NCBI GenBank assembly: GCA_934277375.1
Contig: CAKQTZ010000006.1
Coordinates: 62,001 to 126,000 of the forward strand
Direction of reading: 5' to 3'
DNA from: an uncultured Coprococcus sp.
GTDB lineage: Bacteria > Bacillota > Clostridia > Lachnospirales > Lachnospiraceae
DNA length: 64,000 nt
Shown: in pieces, positions 17,890 to 27,048 of the stretch
Position numbering within the stretch: the first letter of the stretch is position 1
Layout: each line of letters begins with the position of its first letter
Translations under genes and position numbers: made by a program
Notes under the pieces: model-generated
The model's database searches: none
Seen by the model: only the letters and a program-made list of their open reading frames with translations
What the model was told of the DNA's origin: nothing

Positions 17890-18609
17890 TTATGATTTGT
17901 GGATAGTCTGATGCTCTCTGATAAGCCTCTCGCCGTAATCGTCCATGTTATCTATGAAGTCATGTCCGAGTTTTTTCTCCAGGGCATCACGGCCCAGCCA
18001 GAGATTCGGCATCCTGTGATGCATACCATGGCAATCGCTTCCCAATATATGAGCACTACCCTGTCGGAACATTCTGAACAGCCTGCCTCTTTGTCTAAAG
18101 TCAAGCAGGGCTTCCGCATTTACCTGAACTGTAAGCGGCAACTCAAGCACCTGTTCCACATAAGATTTGTTGCCTGGTATCTTTAAGAATCGCTCTATAT
18201 GAGCGAGTATGATATGGAAATGTCTCTTTTCTATCAAGTCTCTTACTTCCTGCACTACCGAGTCACTCCATGTCACAAATGGCATCTCCAGCAACATGAC
18301 GTCAGTTCCTTCTATAGTTAGTGCACCTGCTTTCTCCGCTCTGCTTATCCCCGCAAAGAAAGCTACCTCTGCTCCCATCATAATATGCGGTATGTCCGCA
18401 TTCTGAGCTACGACCTTCTCGTATGCTCTCTGTCTGTTTTCAACAAATCTCTCTACCCTGTTTGAATCTGCATAGAAGTGCGGTGTTGCTATCATCGTAT
18501 CAACGCCGTGCTCTCTGCACATTCGAAGCATGTCTATTGATGTCTGCACATTGCGACTGCCATCGTCTATCCCGGGCAGTATGTGTGAATGGAAATCTAT
18601 AACACTCAT
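17890..18609 (-). CDS. cpsB: Tyrosine-protein phosphatase, PHP family (CpsB/CapC)
   Basis: A 239-residue metal-dependent phosphatase that removes phosphate from the CpsD tyrosine tail. The PHP metal motif DFHSHILPGIDDGS is at residues 5-18, TMIATPHFY gives the second metal ligand group, and the C terminus has LAHIERF and LGSDCHGMHHR, with further His/Asp ligands. Length and motifs agree with the family. It is the first gene of the polysaccharide operon, with a sigma-A-like promoter 60-90 bp upstream. Confidence 0.95.
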   Translation of the reverse strand: MSVIDFHSHILPGIDDGSRNVQTSIDMLRMCREHGVDTMIATPHFYADSNRVERFVENRQRAYEKVVAQNADIPHIMMGAEVAFFAGISRAEKAGALTIEGTDVMLLEMPFVTWSDSVVQEVRDLIEKRHFHIILAHIERFLKIPGNKSYVEQVLELPLTVQVNAEALLDFRQRGRLFRMFRQGSAHILGSDCHGMHHRMPNLWLGRDALEKKLGHDFIDNMDDYGERLIREHQTIHKS

Positions 18610-18669
18610 GTCCTTCCTCCATGTTCCTCTATGCTTCCAATCAAATAAACACTAAATTTCTCACACTTT

Positions 18670-18698
18670 AATTTAACAAATCCGACACATTTTTTCAA
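18670..18698 (-). promoter_or_regulatory. Candidate sigma-A promoter of the polysaccharide operon
   Basis: On the minus strand TTGAAA (18693-18698) and TAAATT (18670-18675) are 17 bp apart, 61 bp upstream of the cpsB ATG. The surrounding region is very AT-rich. Confidence 0.55.
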
Positions 18699-18779
18699 TT
18701 TATTTGCAGTTTAATTTTAGCCAAAATTAACATTAGCTTTCGAATTTTTATATGCAATGTATACAAACAAAGTCAAAAA

Positions 18780-18808
18780 CGGCCAAATGTACGCAAGTAC
18801 ATCCGGCC
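18780..18808 (-). terminator. Hairpin terminator after the phosphoesterase-like gene
   Basis: A stem of CGGCC and ATGTAC pairs with GTACAT and GGCCG around a GCAA loop. It is followed on the minus strand by TTTTTG. It lies 42 bp past the stop at 18850 and separates this transcript from the cps operon. Confidence 0.75.
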
Positions 18809-18849
18809 GCTGTCAATGTCTTATCTATTCAGTTTTATCGTGCATCCCA

Positions 18850-19605
18850 TTATACATACAGCTCAGAGCCATTGTTAAGGCAATATATGCCCACACATCC
18901 GCCCTTGCCGCAGCCACAATCTATTGCCACGTTATTGTTCTTCTTGACAATACGGGCTTCACCGCATATCTCTGCAGTTGGAACATGTCCGACTACCAGT
19001 GTCCTGTTGTTATAATATGTCTTATCCAGATCTGCTGCCTCTGTGACAAAATCCTCAACCGAATATTCATCAAGCTCCTTCTTAGGATCGAACTTTCTTA
19101 TACCGGCATGTACCATCACGAATTTCTTTCTGGCCATCATCACCTCAAGGAATGGCTCCTCTGCTATCTCATCCAGATAATCCAGTATATCCTCTCTGTC
19201 GTCATCATCAAGATCAACAAACTCCTCAACAACACGCTTCAGTTCATCACCCAGCATGGCTGTAATTCTGTCCATTATCGCTGCAGGAGGCACATCTCCC
19301 GTTGAACGTATATGATCATCCAGAGCCTTGAGAGACTGCATGACCTTATATTCGTTCTCGCCAACTATGGCTATGACGTTGTCTCTGTTCATCAAATCCT
19401 GAATGATCTTCATGGAACCGTCTCCGGCCCCGACTATATTGCCCAGCACATAGAGGACATCCTCTCCCTCAAGAGTGCTTATAACCGCCTCTTCGTTCAT
19501 GATGTCTGATTCCTGTATATCGTCAAGGTTTTGAAATTTTAATTTTTTGAGCACTTTCCTGTACGCTTCATAATCTCCATTTAATCCCGAAATTGCATAA
19601 AACAT
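18850..19605 (-). CDS. Metallophosphoesterase-like protein lacking the metal ligands
   Basis: 251 residues that align by eye with the PPP/calcineurin-like phosphatase fold. The usual metal motifs are altered: SGLNGDYEAY replaces SDIHGxYE (Asp and His lost), LGNIVGAGDGS replaces GDxVDRG (Asp lost), and VGENEY replaces GNHE (His lost). The later motifs MVHAGI, VGHVPTAE and AIDCGCGKGG remain. It is therefore probably a pseudoenzyme that binds a ligand or partner rather than hydrolysing phosphoesters; this is inference. An acidic stretch (VDLDDDDREDILDYLDEI) lies in the middle. GGAGG sits 8 bases before the start. Downstream is a clear terminator, so it is a single-gene transcript. Confidence 0.75.
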   Translation of the reverse strand: MFYAISGLNGDYEAYRKVLKKLKFQNLDDIQESDIMNEEAVISTLEGEDVLYVLGNIVGAGDGSMKIIQDLMNRDNVIAIVGENEYKVMQSLKALDDHIRSTGDVPPAAIMDRITAMLGDELKRVVEEFVDLDDDDREDILDYLDEIAEEPFLEVMMARKKFVMVHAGIRKFDPKKELDEYSVEDFVTEAADLDKTYYNNRTLVVGHVPTAEICGEARIVKKNNNVAIDCGCGKGGCVGIYCLNNGSELYV

Positions 19606-19721
19606 ACTCTGTATCCTCCTTGTGTTTTCGCTATATATATCAGCGTGCTACCTATTATACCACAAAGCCATCATAATGTATCTATGAAGCCGCCAATTTT
19701 GGCACACATTATTTCGACGTA

Positions 19722-20582
19722 TTACGACCGCTTTGCCAGTTCCCAAAATGCAACAGCGCTGGCCGCTGCCACATTGAGAGAATCCACTCCGTGATACATG
19801 GGTATCTTAACCGTGTGATCGCTCGCTGCTATGGTATCCACTCCCAGACCGTCTCCCTCAGTTCCGAGTATGACCGCCAGTCTGTCTATCTCTTTAAGAG
19901 CCGGATCGTGAATATCTATCGTATCATTTCTGAGTGCCATAGACGCCGTCACAAACCCAAGAGCCCTGAGATACTCCATGCCGCATGCCGGCCATATCCG
20001 TTCTTTCGGCTCTTCGCCGCAATTTCCCAGTGTATCCGATGTAATATATGTCCATGGTATCTGGAACACTGTACCCATACTCACTCTGGCAGCCCTTCTG
20101 TAGAGGGGATCGCTGCACCCCTGGGTGAGGAGCACCGCGTCCATGCCAAGAGCCGCCGCACTTCTGAATATCGCCCCCACATTTGTGGGATTCATCACAT
20201 CTTCAAGCACCACGATACGTCTGGCGTCTCTGCACACGTCGGACACAGAAGGGAGTCCGGCGCGCCGCATGACACAGAGCATTCCTCTTGTGAGGGCAAA
20301 TCCTGTAAGTCTGGTCAGAACGTCATATTCTGCCGTGTACACAGGTATATCACCGCATTGCTCTATGACTCCTGCCCCCGCACCTTTGATCTGTTGTTTA
20401 TCTATGAGGATAGAAAGCGGTTCGTATCCGGCAGCCAGTGCCCGCGTGATAACATTCGGACTCTCTGTGATGAACACTCCTCTGTCCGGCTCATATATAT
20501 GCACCAGTTGATTCTCCGACATTCTTGCATACACATCCAGCTCCGGTGCTGAAAAATCGGTGATCTCTATAATGTTTCCCAT
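19722..20582 (-). CDS. TrmH/SpoU family RNA 2'-O-methyltransferase
   Basis: A 286-residue SPOUT-fold enzyme. The N-terminal 110 residues form the substrate-binding region, then the knot domain carries the three family motifs: EDVMNPTNVGAIFRSAAALG with the catalytic Arg, LAVILGTEGDGLG, and IPMYHGVDSLNVAAASAVAF. It methylates a ribose in rRNA or tRNA using S-adenosylmethionine; the site is unknown. It lies 15 bp downstream of metY on the same strand, so the two are probably co-transcribed. Confidence 0.9.
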   Translation of the reverse strand: MGNIIEITDFSAPELDVYARMSENQLVHIYEPDRGVFITESPNVITRALAAGYEPLSILIDKQQIKGAGAGVIEQCGDIPVYTAEYDVLTRLTGFALTRGMLCVMRRAGLPSVSDVCRDARRIVVLEDVMNPTNVGAIFRSAAALGMDAVLLTQGCSDPLYRRAARVSMGTVFQIPWTYITSDTLGNCGEEPKERIWPACGMEYLRALGFVTASMALRNDTIDIHDPALKEIDRLAVILGTEGDGLGVDTIAASDHTVKIPMYHGVDSLNVAAASAVAFWELAKRS

Positions 20583-20597
20583 TTGCTTCTCCAGTCG

Positions 20598-21872
20598 CTA
20601 AACCTGGGCCAGAGCATTGTCAAGGTCGGCAATAATGTCATTCACATTCTCTATTCCGACTGACAGTCTCACCAGGTCAGGACTCACGCCTGCAGCAAGA
20701 AGTTCCTCGTCATTCATCTGTCTGTGGGTTGCCGATGCCGGGTGAAGAACACACGTATGAGCATCAGCGACATGGGTTGCTATCATGGCAACCTTAAGGT
20801 GCTTCATGAATGTTTCAGCCGCAGCTCTTCCTCCCTTTACTCCAAATGATACAACTCCGCAGGTACCATCCGGCATATACTTCTGTGCACGCTCGTAATA
20901 TTTATTGCTCTTAAGTCCCGGATAATTAACCCAGGCAACCTTATCATGTGCCTCCAGGAACTTCGCAACCGCCAGTGCATTCTCACAATGACGTGGCATG
21001 CGCACATGCAGTGACTCCAGGCCGAGATTCAGCATATACGAGTTCATCGGTGCCGGGATAGGACCGAGATCTCTCATAAGCTGTGCAACTATCTTATTTA
21101 TATAAGCTCCGCCCTGTCCAAACTTCTCTGCATATACAACTCCATGATACGACTCGTCTGGTGTGGTGAGTCCCGGGAACTTGTCCGCATGAGCCATCCA
21201 GTCAAAGTTTCCGGAATCTACTATGGCTCCGCCTACAGTTGCATCATGTCCATCCATATATTTTGTAGTTGAATGTGTAACTATATCTGCTCCCCACTCT
21301 ATAGGTCTGCAGTTGATTGGCGTGGCAAATGTATTATCTACGATAAGTGGCACTCCATGCGCATGTGCCGCCTGTGCAAATCTCTCTATATCAAACACTA
21401 TTAGTGCAGGATTTGCTATGGTCTCACCAAACACTGCCTTGGTGTTCGGTCTGAATGCCGCCTCAAGCTCCTCATCAGAGCAGTCCGGATCGACAAATGT
21501 AAACTCAACCCCCATCCTTTTCATAGTGACCGCAAAGAGATTGAAGCTTCCACCGTATATAGTGGATGATGCCACCACATGGTCACCTGCTCCTGCTATA
21601 TTAAATACCGAGAAAAATGTCGCCGCCTGACCTGATGATGTGAGCACTGCAGCCGAACCGCCTTCAAGAGCACATATCTTGGCTGCCACATAGTCATTTG
21701 TCGGATTTGCAAGCCTTGTATAGAAATATCCGCTCGCCTCCAGATCAAACAGTTTTCCCATATCCTCACTTGTGTCGTATTTAAATGTAGTGCTCTGTAC
21801 GACAGGTATCATCCTTGATTCTCCATTCTTAGGCTGATATCCAGCCTGTATACACATAGTCTCCCTTTCCAT
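20598..21872 (-). CDS. metY: O-acetylhomoserine aminocarboxypropyltransferase (copy 1)
   Basis: A 424-residue PLP enzyme of the Cys/Met metabolism family, making homocysteine from O-acetylhomoserine and sulfide. It has YTRLANPTND (substrate/PLP phosphate from the neighbouring subunit), SSGQAATFFSVFNI, VDNTFATPINCRP, and HSTTKYMDGHDATVGG with the Schiff-base Lys. The start is set at 21872 behind AAGGAGG; a Met 12 codons upstream overlaps the ribosome site. A second, different metY lies at 58622-59845 in the sulfur island, so this copy may use free sulfide or methanethiol. Confidence 0.92.
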   Translation of the reverse strand: MERETMCIQAGYQPKNGESRMIPVVQSTTFKYDTSEDMGKLFDLEASGYFYTRLANPTNDYVAAKICALEGGSAAVLTSSGQAATFFSVFNIAGAGDHVVASSTIYGGSFNLFAVTMKRMGVEFTFVDPDCSDEELEAAFRPNTKAVFGETIANPALIVFDIERFAQAAHAHGVPLIVDNTFATPINCRPIEWGADIVTHSTTKYMDGHDATVGGAIVDSGNFDWMAHADKFPGLTTPDESYHGVVYAEKFGQGGAYINKIVAQLMRDLGPIPAPMNSYMLNLGLESLHVRMPRHCENALAVAKFLEAHDKVAWVNYPGLKSNKYYERAQKYMPDGTCGVVSFGVKGGRAAAETFMKHLKVAMIATHVADAHTCVLHPASATHRQMNDEELLAAGVSPDLVRLSVGIENVNDIIADLDNALAQV

Positions 21873-21993
21873 GTCATCCTCCTTATTATTATATCCAGTA
21901 TTTTTCATATACTCATATAGCCAATATCACTTAACAATATAATATGGGCATACACGCCCGCCATTTACCATAACAGATGTCGCCCATATCACA

Positions 21994-24900
21994 TTAATAT
22001 TTCTCTATTACTCTTCTCTCAATGCTCCTGTTGTTGAGCATGAACATATATCTTCCGTTGATGAGGCTTATATCTTCGTCGGCCACAGATACGTCAACAT
22101 TCATGCCATTTTTTACTATTACGCTGAGATCAGCATTTATACTGGACAGTATACCTCTTCCATTCCTGCTTCCTATAGCAAAGCACTGTTCTCCCTGCAC
22201 CGCAAGTTTGGAATTGGCATCCTCCAGTATAACCTCGGCGGTTCTGTAATCAGAGCCGATACCTATACAGAAGTCACCTTTTAGATTCATGTCTATATGT
22301 GCTCTTCCTATGTCCACCTTGCAGCCATCTCCGTCAAGCGTTCCCATGGCCACATATCTTCGGGCAGATCCGCGGATTGATATTGATGTGTTGCGGACCG
22401 TGATGTCTGCATGGTCGTTAGTGGAACCGATCGCCACTCCGTTCGCCGCATCGAATTCCAGATCTATATCGCACTGAAGCAGTCTCAGATCAACCGGTGA
22501 GTTCACACTTCCTATACCCACACCGTTCTCGCCATTCACGCATATATCATAGCGTCCCTTCTCTATGCGGATCGGTCCGCCATACCCGGATCCTATAGCC
22601 ACACCATTCACTCCATTTGCATCTATTGCTATGGCTCCATCCTGCTTGAACTTCATGACTCCGTGTCTGGACTTCACATCGTTGCCTATTCCATAATATA
22701 TATTGCCATTTACCTGGAGCTTCATATCTCCATTTCCCACAAATGTCACTCTGGATGATTCAGGAACTTTTATTCCACCGTTCTTGCAGAGATTCTTGCC
22801 TTCAAATACTATATGCAGATCTGTATTCTCTCCACAGTCTATACATGGTTCATCTCTGTCACCTGTAAAGCTCGCGTTCTGTAATACTATGGTTCCGGTA
22901 AATCCATCCTTAACCCTCAGTCTGAGTTCCGATATATATCCATGCGCACCTACTATACGGACATTATTGTCACCGCCAGCCTTCTGGGCAACCACTATCT
23001 GTCTGTATCCCTGATTCTCCAGTTTCATGAGGGACACACTTCGTGTATGTTCCATGACAAATACATGTCTGTCTTCCTCATGTTCAGCCCCTTCGTTGTA
23101 CTGCACTATCTCGCTCACCACCTGAGGTGATATAAGCTGCACCACCTCTGCATTCGGATGGGCAGTATAATAACCCTGGATGAGATCCGTTCCAAGCTGG
23201 ATGACCGTTTTCATCTCCTTTGTGGTCTCTACCCCCTCCGCCAGTGCCTTGATATCGTTGTCCTTTGTAAACTCTATAATATCCTTAACGAAATGCTGTC
23301 TGTGCGGATCCGCATCTATCCCAGCCAGAAGCATCCTGTCTATCTTTACATATTCTGGCATGTATCTGAGCAAATTGTTGACATTTGAATAGCCTGAGCC
23401 ATAATCATCTATCGCTATCTCCATTCCGTTGCCTCTGAGGAATGACTTAAGCTCATCCAGATCTGCATCTGAGAGTTCATCACCCTCGGTAAATTCTATA
23501 ACCACTCCCGCACACTTGAGATTGCTGACCTTCGCAAGGAACAACTCTCTGTCCTGAGACGTGAGCATGTGTCCCGGCATGCTGTTGACGAACACCTTCT
23601 TACCCTTGAACATCTCTGGATTCGATGCCACTATCTCCACAACATTAAACAGTGTGAGGCGCTCCACGTCATACAGCCTTCCCAGTCTCTCCGCACTCTC
23701 AAGAAGTTCAGGAGGAGACATCCGAACCGGTGAAAATACTCTCATAAGCGCTTCATAGGCAAATATAGATCCATCCCTGGCACTTACAATAGGCTGGAAA
23801 TGGTATGTCAGCAGATTATTGTCCAATATAGACGCCACCTGTTCATCTCTCTCCAGATCCTTATCGGTTATCTCTACATTTTTTCTACCCTTGGCATTGT
23901 TCTTTTCTTTAATACGGTTTTTCAGACTCACCGCATCATTTATCAGCTTCTCCAGCTCCTTAGTTTCTGATATAGCACCCTTGCAGCATCCGTAATATAT
24001 GCCCAGTTCTATACCGGCTCCACTGGCTTCACTCGTCTCATCCAGTTTACTCCTAAGTTCGCTCACCACGCATTCGCCACGGTCCGTATCATCCTTGTCA
24101 GTTATGGATGCTATGACAAACTCGTCATTTCCCATTCGCATAGCAATCTCATCTGTCTCAAGTATCTCATTGACCGTCTGGGCAGCATAGCCTATAACTT
24201 TGTCGCCCTCTTCTCTGCCATACTTGATGTTTATCTTTCTCATATTCTTGAGATCAAACGCTATGACAAGTATCTCCCTGTCATCCTTCACCGCCTGGCC
24301 TATCATATCCACTGCTCTGCTCATAAAGCCACGGTAATTATACAGGCCCGTGAGTCCGTCTCTTATCTGTTCTGCCTCCAGCTTCTTCAGAAGTTCCGCA
24401 GCCCCGGCATGTCTGGCAAATGATTCCATATCCCTTGCCACCGTCTTGATCCAGGATCTGTATACCTCCTCACATACTCTTGGCTCTCTTCCATAATTCA
24501 CCACTGCATATCCGAAGCTTCTGTCCTGGAAGAATATAGGGGTAAATATATATGTAGTAGGATAATCCCTGTCGTCATAAAGCTCCGGCAGGAGCGTGGA
24601 CGACTCGAACACATCGTCATAGCGGACCACCGACTCATCATTTTCTTCAGGGCCGCATTTTATCAGTCTGTATACTTGGTCTGTATATCCGTACCTGAGG
24701 GCCTCATCCCCTGTCATGATCTCAGGGTTACGCCAGTAATCATTCAGGCACATATGGAATTCATGAAACGGTCTTATCTGATATACATACTCTGCGACCG
24801 TATTGAAAAATGATTCCACATCAGTCTGAGCCACAAGATCATCCATCATGTTGTTAAAGCAGGAATAATATCCAGTGGCGGACAGATCGGTTTCCCATTT

Positions 24901-25803
24901 CTCACGTCTGATCTTGACAGTCTCACTCTCCCAGCCTTCACAGCCACAGGAACCGCCTATGTACAGATCCACATTCGTGTGGAAATCCGGCACATCTTCA
25001 CCTCTAAGTCTGGCATCCACATAATCCACACAATAGTGTCCACAGTCCTCCGCCGGAATATCAGCAGACGTTATAGGAACCGGGCTGTTTCTTCCATCCA
25101 CGATGGAATCATATCCCACGACTGCAATATCCTCTGGCACACGTATCCCGTGCTTGTCAAATGCAGTGCACACGCCTATGGCCATACAGTCATTTGCACA
25201 GAGTATCGCCTCCGGCAGATTATCCATATCTTTAACCAGTTCCTCTACCATGTAATCTCCACTGTCATACCAGTACGTTCCATAGTATATCATGTCGTCC
25301 GTCACAGTGAGACCATGAGCCTTCATACTGTCCAGATATCCCGCAAGTCTCTGGGTGGAATGTATATGTCCTTTAAGTCCGTTCAGGAAATATATATTCC
25401 TGTAACCATGATCGTCTATGAGATGATCCATCAATTTTACTATCGGAGTGTAATGGTCCATCATAACCGTTGGAAACAGATTGTTCTCATTGTCAACAAC
25501 TATGACAACTCCGTTCGGGAACTCGGTCTGCAGCCGCTTCTCCAGCTTCTCCACCAGTCCAGGAGTCTGCAACGCGTCCTGACACAGTATAACCGCATCA
25601 AAAAGGTCAAAATTAATAAGGCTGTAGATATTCGAATCTCCAACCTCTCTGTATGTAGAATCCTGGTACTTTAAGTACATGGTAAACACGCATACGTCAT
25701 AATCCAGCTCGTATGCGCGTTTCATAAGCCCCTGCATAAACCGATTCTGTGTGTTTTCATCTACTTGTGCGGTTATAACACATATCCTCTTTCTGTTATA
25801 CAT
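21994..25803 (-). CDS. Giant c-di-GMP protein: LacI-type sensor, GGDEF, EAL and C-terminal repeat domain
   Basis: 1269 residues with no signal peptide or membrane helix, so cytoplasmic. Residues 1-285 resemble the ligand-binding half of LacI/GalR proteins (PEDIAVVGYDS near 223) with no DNA-binding helix-turn-helix. Residues 300-470 are an unassigned, possibly GAF-like linker. Residues 480-640 are GGDEF with the signature changed to RMGNDEF (556-562), so probably not an active cyclase. Residues 665-905 are EAL with AYEALMR, IAIDDYGSGYS, YVKIDR and ALAEGVET all present, so probably an active phosphodiesterase. Residues about 945-1260 have repeats such as NGVAIGSGYG, NGVGIGS, NGVAIGS, which look like a beta-helix. 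The architecture suggests a sugar-like ligand controls c-di-GMP breakdown. Monocistronic. Confidence 0.88.
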   Translation of the reverse strand: MYNRKRICVITAQVDENTQNRFMQGLMKRAYELDYDVCVFTMYLKYQDSTYREVGDSNIYSLINFDLFDAVILCQDALQTPGLVEKLEKRLQTEFPNGVVIVVDNENNLFPTVMMDHYTPIVKLMDHLIDDHGYRNIYFLNGLKGHIHSTQRLAGYLDSMKAHGLTVTDDMIYYGTYWYDSGDYMVEELVKDMDNLPEAILCANDCMAIGVCTAFDKHGIRVPEDIAVVGYDSIVDGRNSPVPITSADIPAEDCGHYCVDYVDARLRGEDVPDFHTNVDLYIGGSCGCEGWESETVKIRREKWETDLSATGYYSCFNNMMDDLVAQTDVESFFNTVAEYVYQIRPFHEFHMCLNDYWRNPEIMTGDEALRYGYTDQVYRLIKCGPEENDESVVRYDDVFESSTLLPELYDDRDYPTTYIFTPIFFQDRSFGYAVVNYGREPRVCEEVYRSWIKTVARDMESFARHAGAAELLKKLEAEQIRDGLTGLYNYRGFMSRAVDMIGQAVKDDREILVIAFDLKNMRKINIKYGREEGDKVIGYAAQTVNEILETDEIAMRMGNDEFVIASITDKDDTDRGECVVSELRSKLDETSEASGAGIELGIYYGCCKGAISETKELEKLINDAVSLKNRIKEKNNAKGRKNVEITDKDLERDEQVASILDNNLLTYHFQPIVSARDGSIFAYEALMRVFSPVRMSPPELLESAERLGRLYDVERLTLFNVVEIVASNPEMFKGKKVFVNSMPGHMLTSQDRELFLAKVSNLKCAGVVIEFTEGDELSDADLDELKSFLRGNGMEIAIDDYGSGYSNVNNLLRYMPEYVKIDRMLLAGIDADPHRQHFVKDIIEFTKDNDIKALAEGVETTKEMKTVIQLGTDLIQGYYTAHPNAEVVQLISPQVVSEIVQYNEGAEHEEDRHVFVMEHTRSVSLMKLENQGYRQIVVAQKAGGDNNVRIVGAHGYISELRLRVKDGFTGTIVLQNASFTGDRDEPCIDCGENTDLHIVFEGKNLCKNGGIKVPESSRVTFVGNGDMKLQVNGNIYYGIGNDVKSRHGVMKFKQDGAIAIDANGVNGVAIGSGYGGPIRIEKGRYDICVNGENGVGIGSVNSPVDLRLLQCDIDLEFDAANGVAIGSTNDHADITVRNTSISIRGSARRYVAMGTLDGDGCKVDIGRAHIDMNLKGDFCIGIGSDYRTAEVILEDANSKLAVQGEQCFAIGSRNGRGILSSINADLSVIVKNGMNVDVSVADEDISLINGRYMFMLNNRSIERRVIEKY

Positions 25804-25889
25804 CTAATCATTCCTATCCGCTGTATTCTATCTGCTTCTCTTGCCCCTGTTCCTTGTTATCATAGTTTTAGCAGACTACGTTATATGCA

Positions 25890-25898
25890 ATTATATCA
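25890..25898 (-). promoter_or_regulatory. Extended -10 promoter element of the GGDEF/EAL gene
   Basis: The minus strand reads TGATATAAT, a TGn extended -10 box, about 87 bp upstream of the ATG at 25803. No good -35 box is seen, as expected for extended -10 promoters. Confidence 0.5.
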
Positions 25899-25975
25899 TA
25901 TAAACAGGGTAAAAAAAACCTTATTTATGCAATTTGACAACTTCTGGAGGATTTCAGGCTGATAATTTATAACAT

Positions 25976-26857
25976 TTATTTATTTACATTCCCCGATTTC
26001 AGTCTGTTTTTTATCTCAAGTGCTGTCTGGGTCGTCGCAAGACCGCCCTGCGCCGTCTCCCTGACATTCTCCGGCATTCCGGCACCTATGCGCCTCATGG
26101 CATCTATCACTTCATCCGCAGGGATCGCGCTCCGGATTCCAGCCAAAGCCATCTGTGCAGACGTGACCGCATTTACCGCACCAGCCACATTCCTTTTTAC
26201 GCACGGCACCTCCACCAGTCCGCACACTGGGTCACACGCAAGTCCCAGCATATTTTTCAGTGCAAGGGCAGCCGCATGGGCCATAGCTGTCTCATCCCCT
26301 CCCTGAAGAAAAGCAAGTCCAGCGGCAGCCATAGCTGATGCCGAGCCTATCTCCGCCTGACATCCACCGGACGCTCCCGCTATAAAAGCATTTTCTGCTA
26401 TGACATTTCCTACGCCTGCGGACACATACATTGCCCTCACCATATGTTCATCATCTATCCCCAACTGCTCCTGGGCAGTCAGGAATACAGCAGGTATCAC
26501 ACCACAGGATCCAGCGGTGGGCGCCGCGACTATTCGCCTCATGCACGCGTTTGACTCCCCCATCTTCACCGCTTTTTCCATGACAGAGCCTATGAAATCT
26601 CCGCATATATTCTTACCTGAATCGTTATATTCTTTTATCTTCTCCCCGTCTCCTCCGGCAAGCCCGGATGCCGATCTCAGATCTGCTCTATATTCTCTAT
26701 CCGCTTGTTTCATGGCTGCATACAGCTTCTCCATGCCCGCCATCGTCTCTTCTGATGACACTCCCCGCTCCTGCATGTCTGACGCCATGACTACCTGCCA
26801 GAATTCTTTATTCTCTGAAGCACATATATTGATTATATCTTTCACTGAATGATACAT
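25976..26857 (-). CDS. sdaAA: L-serine dehydratase, alpha subunit (iron-sulfur)
   Basis: A 293-residue subunit that with SdaAB deaminates L-serine to pyruvate and ammonia. It contains PTAGSCGVIPAVFL, GGCQAEIGSASAMAAAG and LGLACDPVCGLVEVPCVKRN; the Cys residues in these segments hold the oxygen-sensitive 4Fe-4S cluster. The start at 26857 (MYHSVKDIIN) has AGGAG about 10 bases upstream; the longer form starting 16 codons earlier has no ribosome site. It follows sdaAB with a gap of about 190 bp that is filled with REP-like palindromes. Confidence 0.92.
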   Translation of the reverse strand: MYHSVKDIINICASENKEFWQVVMASDMQERGVSSEETMAGMEKLYAAMKQADREYRADLRSASGLAGGDGEKIKEYNDSGKNICGDFIGSVMEKAVKMGESNACMRRIVAAPTAGSCGVIPAVFLTAQEQLGIDDEHMVRAMYVSAGVGNVIAENAFIAGASGGCQAEIGSASAMAAAGLAFLQGGDETAMAHAAALALKNMLGLACDPVCGLVEVPCVKRNVAGAVNAVTSAQMALAGIRSAIPADEVIDAMRRIGAGMPENVRETAQGGLATTQTALEIKNRLKSGNVNK

Positions 26858-26892
26858 GACATTTTCTCTCCTATTTCTCAATCGTTCCCTTG

Positions 26893-27010
26893 ACAATGGG
26901 GTCAATGGGGTAGGTCAATGGGGTCAGGCCCTGTTGCGACAACGGGGTCAGGCCCTGTTGTTTTTTCCATTTCTGTCTAAGGTCAGGCAATGGGGTCTGA
27001 CCCCATTGCC
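26893..27010. repeat. REP-like palindrome cluster 1 (between sdaAB and sdaAA)
   Basis: Contains GGGGTCAGGCCC units at 26920 and 26944 and a perfect 12-bp-arm palindrome at 26986-27010 (GGCAATGGGGTC, one base, then its complement). Degenerate AATGGGGT words precede them. Units share the GGGGTC-GRCCCC core seen in five other clusters in this window. Confidence 0.85.
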
Positions 27011-27048
27011 AAAGTCCCATTGCCCTGATACTGTTGTCATTGACTCAA

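Noticed and set aside
20598..21993. SAM or T-box riboswitch upstream of metY copy 1
   Set aside because: Only about 120 bp separate it from the GGDEF gene and no SAM-I or T-box consensus is visible.
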